Origin: DAOTWP01 sp034435675
GTDB taxonomy: Bacteria > Chloroflexota > Anaerolineae > Aggregatilineales > Phototrophicaceae
NCBI GenBank assembly: GCA_034435675.1
Contig: DAOTWP010000314.1
Coordinates: 1 to 17,323, forward strand
Reading direction: 5' to 3'
DNA: 17,323 bases
Below are positions 14,430 to 17,323 of the stretch, in pieces. A program made the position numbers and the translations under genes. Below the pieces are notes generated by a model. The model did not search any database. It saw only the letters and a program-made list of their open reading frames with translations, and was not told the origin of the DNA. Position 1 is the stretch's first letter. Every line of letters begins with the position of its first letter.

Positions 14430-15592
14430 AGGACAACACCAGAGTGAGTTTGCTGGCTATCGGGATCGTGTGCATTCTGCTGGGGGTGCTGGTGGGCAGC
14501 GCCGGCGCACAGGGCGAAGGCACTGAAACCCCGCTGCCCCCTGCCGAAGCGACCGAGGCTGTCACCGCTTCAGCAGCGCCAGAGACAACCCCCGAACCCG
14601 CCTCGGACGCCTACTGTATGCTCTGCCATGCGGAGCCAGGTCTGGTCTGGGAACTGCCCGGCGGCGAAACGCTGTCCGTCACCATTGACCCGTCGCTTCT
14701 GGCGCATTCGGTACACGGCGACACGGCACCTGAGGGCGCGCTGGCATGTGCCGACTGCCATCCCGGTTTCCGCTACCCGCACCCGCCATCGCTCAGCCAG
14801 ACCGTGCGCGAATTCCAGATCGAACGGTATGCCGTGTGCCGCAACTGCCACGAGGAGCAGTACACCCGCGCGCAGGACAGCGTGCACGGCGAGTTTTTGC
14901 GGCATGGACGGTTGGACGCCGCGACCTGTGTGGACTGTCACGGCGGGCACGACATCCAGCCGCCGGATGAACCGCGCGAACGCATTTCGCTGACCTGCGG
15001 GCGCTGTCACGGCGCGATCTTTGAGGAATTCCGCACCAGCGTACACGGCATGGCGCTGCTGACCGATGACAACCCGGATGTCCCCACCTGCATTGACTGT
15101 CACGGTGTCCACGATATCCAGAACCCGACGACGACCTTGTTCCGCACCGGGTCGCCGGACTTGTGCGCCACCTGCCATGCCGATGCCGAAATGATGAACC
15201 GCTACGACATCAGCACTGATGTATTCAACAGCTATGTCAGCGATTTTCACGGTTCTACGGTGGCGCTGTTCGAGCAGGAAGCGCCGGGCACGGTGACCAA
15301 CAAAGCGGTCTGTTTTGATTGTCACGGTGTGCATAACATCCAGCCCGTCAGCGACGAGCAGGGCGTTTCCAGCATCCGCGCGACTCTGCTGACCACCTGC
15401 CGCGAGTGTCATCCGTCTGCCAGTGACGATTTCTCGGCGGCGTGGATCGGGCATTATCCTGCCACTGCCGACTCGCATCCGGTGCTGTATTACTCCAACG
15501 TCCTTTACAGTGTGCTGCTGCCGCTGGGTAGCGGCATTGTCGGGGTTGTGCTGCTGTCCGATCTGTTCCGCCGTCTGCGGCGGGGTGGCTGA
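14426..15592 (+). CDS. Nine-heme cytochrome c with SVHG modules
   Basis: A 388-residue exported cytochrome with nine CX2CH sites, at 64, 108, 138, 168, 191, 222, 247, 296 and 325. A signal peptide (about 1-29) is followed by a Thr/Pro/Ala-rich stretch. Residues 138-308 contain three tandem modules, each a CX2CH, then an SVHG or DFHG histidine that may be a distal haem ligand, then a C(V/I/F)DCHGxH(D/N)IQ site. A C-terminal transmembrane helix (about 355-379) ends in FRRLRRGG, so the protein is anchored with its haems outside. The start overlaps the upstream stop (ATGA) and GGAGG lies seven bases before it, indicating coupled translation and probably a physical partnership. It belongs broadly with multiheme cytochrome c3/c7-like proteins; no enzymatic site is recognised. 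Likely an electron-transfer subunit. Confidence 0.9.
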   Translation: MKDNTRVSLLAIGIVCILLGVLVGSAGAQGEGTETPLPPAEATEAVTASAAPETTPEPASDAYCMLCHAEPGLVWELPGGETLSVTIDPSLLAHSVHGDTAPEGALACADCHPGFRYPHPPSLSQTVREFQIERYAVCRNCHEEQYTRAQDSVHGEFLRHGRLDAATCVDCHGGHDIQPPDEPRERISLTCGRCHGAIFEEFRTSVHGMALLTDDNPDVPTCIDCHGVHDIQNPTTTLFRTGSPDLCATCHADAEMMNRYDISTDVFNSYVSDFHGSTVALFEQEAPGTVTNKAVCFDCHGVHNIQPVSDEQGVSSIRATLLTTCRECHPSASDDFSAAWIGHYPATADSHPVLYYSNVLYSVLLPLGSGIVGVVLLSDLFRRLRRGG

Positions 15593-15646
15593 TGATGCTC
15601 TGCCTGGATTGGTGACAGCGAGTCATCACAATAAGGGGAACAAACG

Positions 15647-16696
15647 ATGTCAGCGCAGACTGTCTCAGAACCTGAACGCACACAGCCGCAGCCCAACGGG
15701 ACGATTTCCCCGGCGCGCGGGATCGCGCGGTTGGTGTTCATTGTGGCATTGATTGGCTTGACCCTGACCGGCTTGCCGCAGCGCTACGCCGGTGAGGGCT
15801 GGGCGCAGGCGATGATTGTGCTAGGCGGCGGTATCGAAAGCCTGCGCATTCTGCACCGCTTTTTCGCGCTGCTGCTGCTGGCGGAAGTGCTCTATCACCT
15901 GCTGGCAAGCGGCTACCGCTGGTTTGTGCTGGGGCGGCGTTTGCGGCTGCTGCCCGGCTATGAGGATCTGCGCGCGCTGGTCGAACGAGTGCTGGCGAAT
16001 GTTGGGCTGCGGCGCGGCACAGCGCCCGGCTACGGCTTTGTGCTGCGCTTTGAATACCTGCTGCTTGCCCTCAGTGTGCTGGTGCTGGGCATCACCGGGC
16101 TGATGCTCTGGAATCCGATTGCCGTGACCAGCACCCTGCCGGGCGAAAGCATCCCCGTGGCGCGCAGTGTCCACAGCGATCAGGCGCTGCTGACCATTGT
16201 GCTGCTGGTGCTGCTGCGCCTCGGCATGGTGCTGCTGTGGCGTCCCCAACGGGCAGAGGCGTCTGCTGCCAGTGCCCCCGGCGTACCCGCTGAACGCATT
16301 CAGGCGCGGCGGCGCGTGTATCTGCCGCTGGCGCTGCTGTTCGCGGCGGGGGTTGTGCTGGCGCTGTTCGCGTTTGTCACATCAGAACAGACGGCGATCA
16401 GCACGGTGCCGCGCCGTCAGGCGGTGATCTTTGCGCCGCAGGTGATGCCGGAAGCGGGCGATCCGCTGGTGGGCGAGGTGCTGTGGCGCACGGAGCGCTG
16501 CGCCTTTTGTCACGGCGACAACGCGGAAGGCGGTCCCGACGGTCAACCCGCTTTGCGCCGCCCGGAGCTGACGTTCCAGGCGTTTGTTGAGCAGGTGCGC
16601 ATTGGGCGCGGCGAAATGCCGACCTACACTGTCGAGGCGCTGCCGGATGGCTATGTGGTGCACCTGTGGGCATGGCTGACCCAGCCGCAGAATTGA
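15647..16696 (+). CDS. Cytochrome b fused to monoheme cytochrome c
   Basis: A 349-residue membrane protein, third gene of the cytochrome operon (54-base gap; AGGGGAA precedes the ATG). About five helices are seen: 26-44, 66-87, 131-154, 177-198 and 224-246. The first four resemble the formate-dehydrogenase-gamma/cytochrome b561-like fold (TLTGLPQRY after TM1, ILHRFFA in TM2, ITGLMLW after TM3, SVHSDQALL in TM4). Candidate haem b ligands are His70 or His84 in TM2 and His176 in TM4. The positions usually holding the ligands of a second haem are Arg28 (TM1) and Arg191 (TM4, 15 after His176). The C-terminal domain (about 270-349) is a class I cytochrome c with CAFCH (285-289) and probable Met324 ligand in GEMPTYT. 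It probably links the quinone pool to the neighbouring multiheme proteins. Confidence 0.88.
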   Translation: MSAQTVSEPERTQPQPNGTISPARGIARLVFIVALIGLTLTGLPQRYAGEGWAQAMIVLGGGIESLRILHRFFALLLLAEVLYHLLASGYRWFVLGRRLRLLPGYEDLRALVERVLANVGLRRGTAPGYGFVLRFEYLLLALSVLVLGITGLMLWNPIAVTSTLPGESIPVARSVHSDQALLTIVLLVLLRLGMVLLWRPQRAEASAASAPGVPAERIQARRRVYLPLALLFAAGVVLALFAFVTSEQTAISTVPRRQAVIFAPQVMPEAGDPLVGEVLWRTERCAFCHGDNAEGGPDGQPALRRPELTFQAFVEQVRIGRGEMPTYTVEALPDGYVVHLWAWLTQPQN

Positions 16697-16859
16697 GCCG
16701 CGCGTTCATGCGCTTGCGGGGCACAAGGTTGGGTGGCGTGTGCCCGTTGCAGCATTATCACCGGCTGTTCAACTGCGCAGACTGGTCGAGCCTGGCGGTT
16801 ATGAGTATTATCCTGCCTGCTGTGCAAAGCTGAAAGTTCAGGCAAAGGAGACCTGCCCT
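16697..16859. other. Intergenic region before the last gene
   Basis: GGGCAC/GTGCCC (16719-16724 with 16740-16745) can form a six-pair hairpin after the cytochrome operon, but no T-tract follows, so it is only a weak terminator candidate. TATTAT at 16806-16811 is a possible -10 for the next gene, with a poor -35. A strong ribosome binding site, AAAGGAG, is at 16844-16850. Confidence 0.35.
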
Positions 16860-17323
16860 GTGGTTGCATCCACTGCCTCTGTATTCGCGGCGCACCCGGA
16901 TGTGCAGCCCGCCCCTGCGCCGTGGGATCTGCGCGCGCAGGCATATGTGCTTGCTTACCGCTTCCCGAAATATTTCGTCAACGGCGCTGCCGGTGTGCCC
17001 GATGCTCTGCTGCCGCATTACGCGGGCGGGTTGGGCTTTTTGATGCTGGTGCGCTATACCGAAACACCCGTCGGTCCCTATGACGAGGTGTTGTTCATCC
17101 CCGGCAGTTTCAACGTAAACGGCGTCAAACGCTACTGTGTCACGCGCATCTACGTTTCATCAATGGCAAGCGTCATCAACGGGCAGGTCAACTGGGGGCT
17201 GCCCAAAGCGCTGGCGAACTTCAGTTACACGCAGGAATCGCGCAATATCGAAACGATAAGCATCACCCTGCTCGGCGCGGGTACACCGTTTCTACAGGCA
17301 ACGCTGTGGAGCGGCTGGCTTGC
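16860..17323 (+). CDS. Acetoacetate decarboxylase-like protein (partial, 3' cut)
   Basis: The gene runs off the window end after 154 codons with no stop. GTG at 16860 is chosen because AAAGGAG lies nine bases upstream and the frame is clean. The protein resembles the acetoacetate decarboxylase superfamily: GPYDEVLFIPG (about 76-86), then RIYVSSMASVINGQVNWGLP, which matches the family's conserved region around an Asn/Trp-Gly-Pro-Lys motif. Characterised members decarboxylate acetoacetate through a Schiff-base lysine, but many relatives have other or unknown activities, and the part seen here does not let me assign the catalytic lysine with confidence. No signal peptide. No functional tie to the cytochrome operon is evident. 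Confidence 0.8.
   Translation, partial: MVASTASVFAAHPDVQPAPAPWDLRAQAYVLAYRFPKYFVNGAAGVPDALLPHYAGGLGFLMLVRYTETPVGPYDEVLFIPGSFNVNGVKRYCVTRIYVSSMASVINGQVNWGLPKALANFSYTQESRNIETISITLLGAGTPFLQATLWSGWL

Overview
The window looks like a GC-rich chromosomal segment from a bacterium of the phylum Chloroflexota, probably Anaerolineae or a relative. This is an inference from protein style: a TolB-like PD40 lipoprotein, secreted LysM proteins, large membrane-tethered multiheme cytochromes and a C-terminally fused cytochrome b-c protein. No rRNA or marker gene is present to fix the taxonomy. No CRISPR array, tRNA, rRNA, transposase or prophage gene was recognised.

Left part (1-4111): a gene-poor stretch of about 750 bases holds a long perfect hairpin and two REP-like palindromes. 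It is followed by two genes overlapping by four bases (a glycine-rich protein of unknown function and a PD40 beta-propeller lipoprotein), then a 14-TM DHA2-type drug exporter.

Middle part (4112-10314): two coupled GT4 glycosyltransferases on the minus strand face a UDP-GlcNAc 2-epimerase (wecB) on the plus strand, suggesting surface polysaccharide synthesis. A DtxR-family regulator whose primary metal site appears to be lost is divergent from a secreted triple-LysM protein. Next comes tatC, split by an apparent single-base deletion. Three start regions here carry the same extended -10 element, TG(G/C)TACAAT.

Right part (10315-16696) is the most striking. It is a divergent multiheme cytochrome locus: a NapC/NirT-like nine-heme protein on the minus strand faces a plus-strand operon of two nine-heme proteins, each with a signal peptide and a C-terminal membrane anchor, and a five-TM cytochrome b fused to a mono-heme cytochrome c. 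Together they hold 28 predicted c-type haem sites plus b haem. No catalytic molybdoenzyme, NrfA or oxidase subunit lies within the window. In the cytochrome b part, two positions that are usually haem-ligating histidines (TM1 and the second one in TM4) are both arginine, which suggests that one of the two b haems has been lost. I read the locus as a candidate quinone-linked electron conduit on the outer face of the membrane whose terminal acceptor or donor is unknown.

The window ends inside a gene for an acetoacetate-decarboxylase-like protein.
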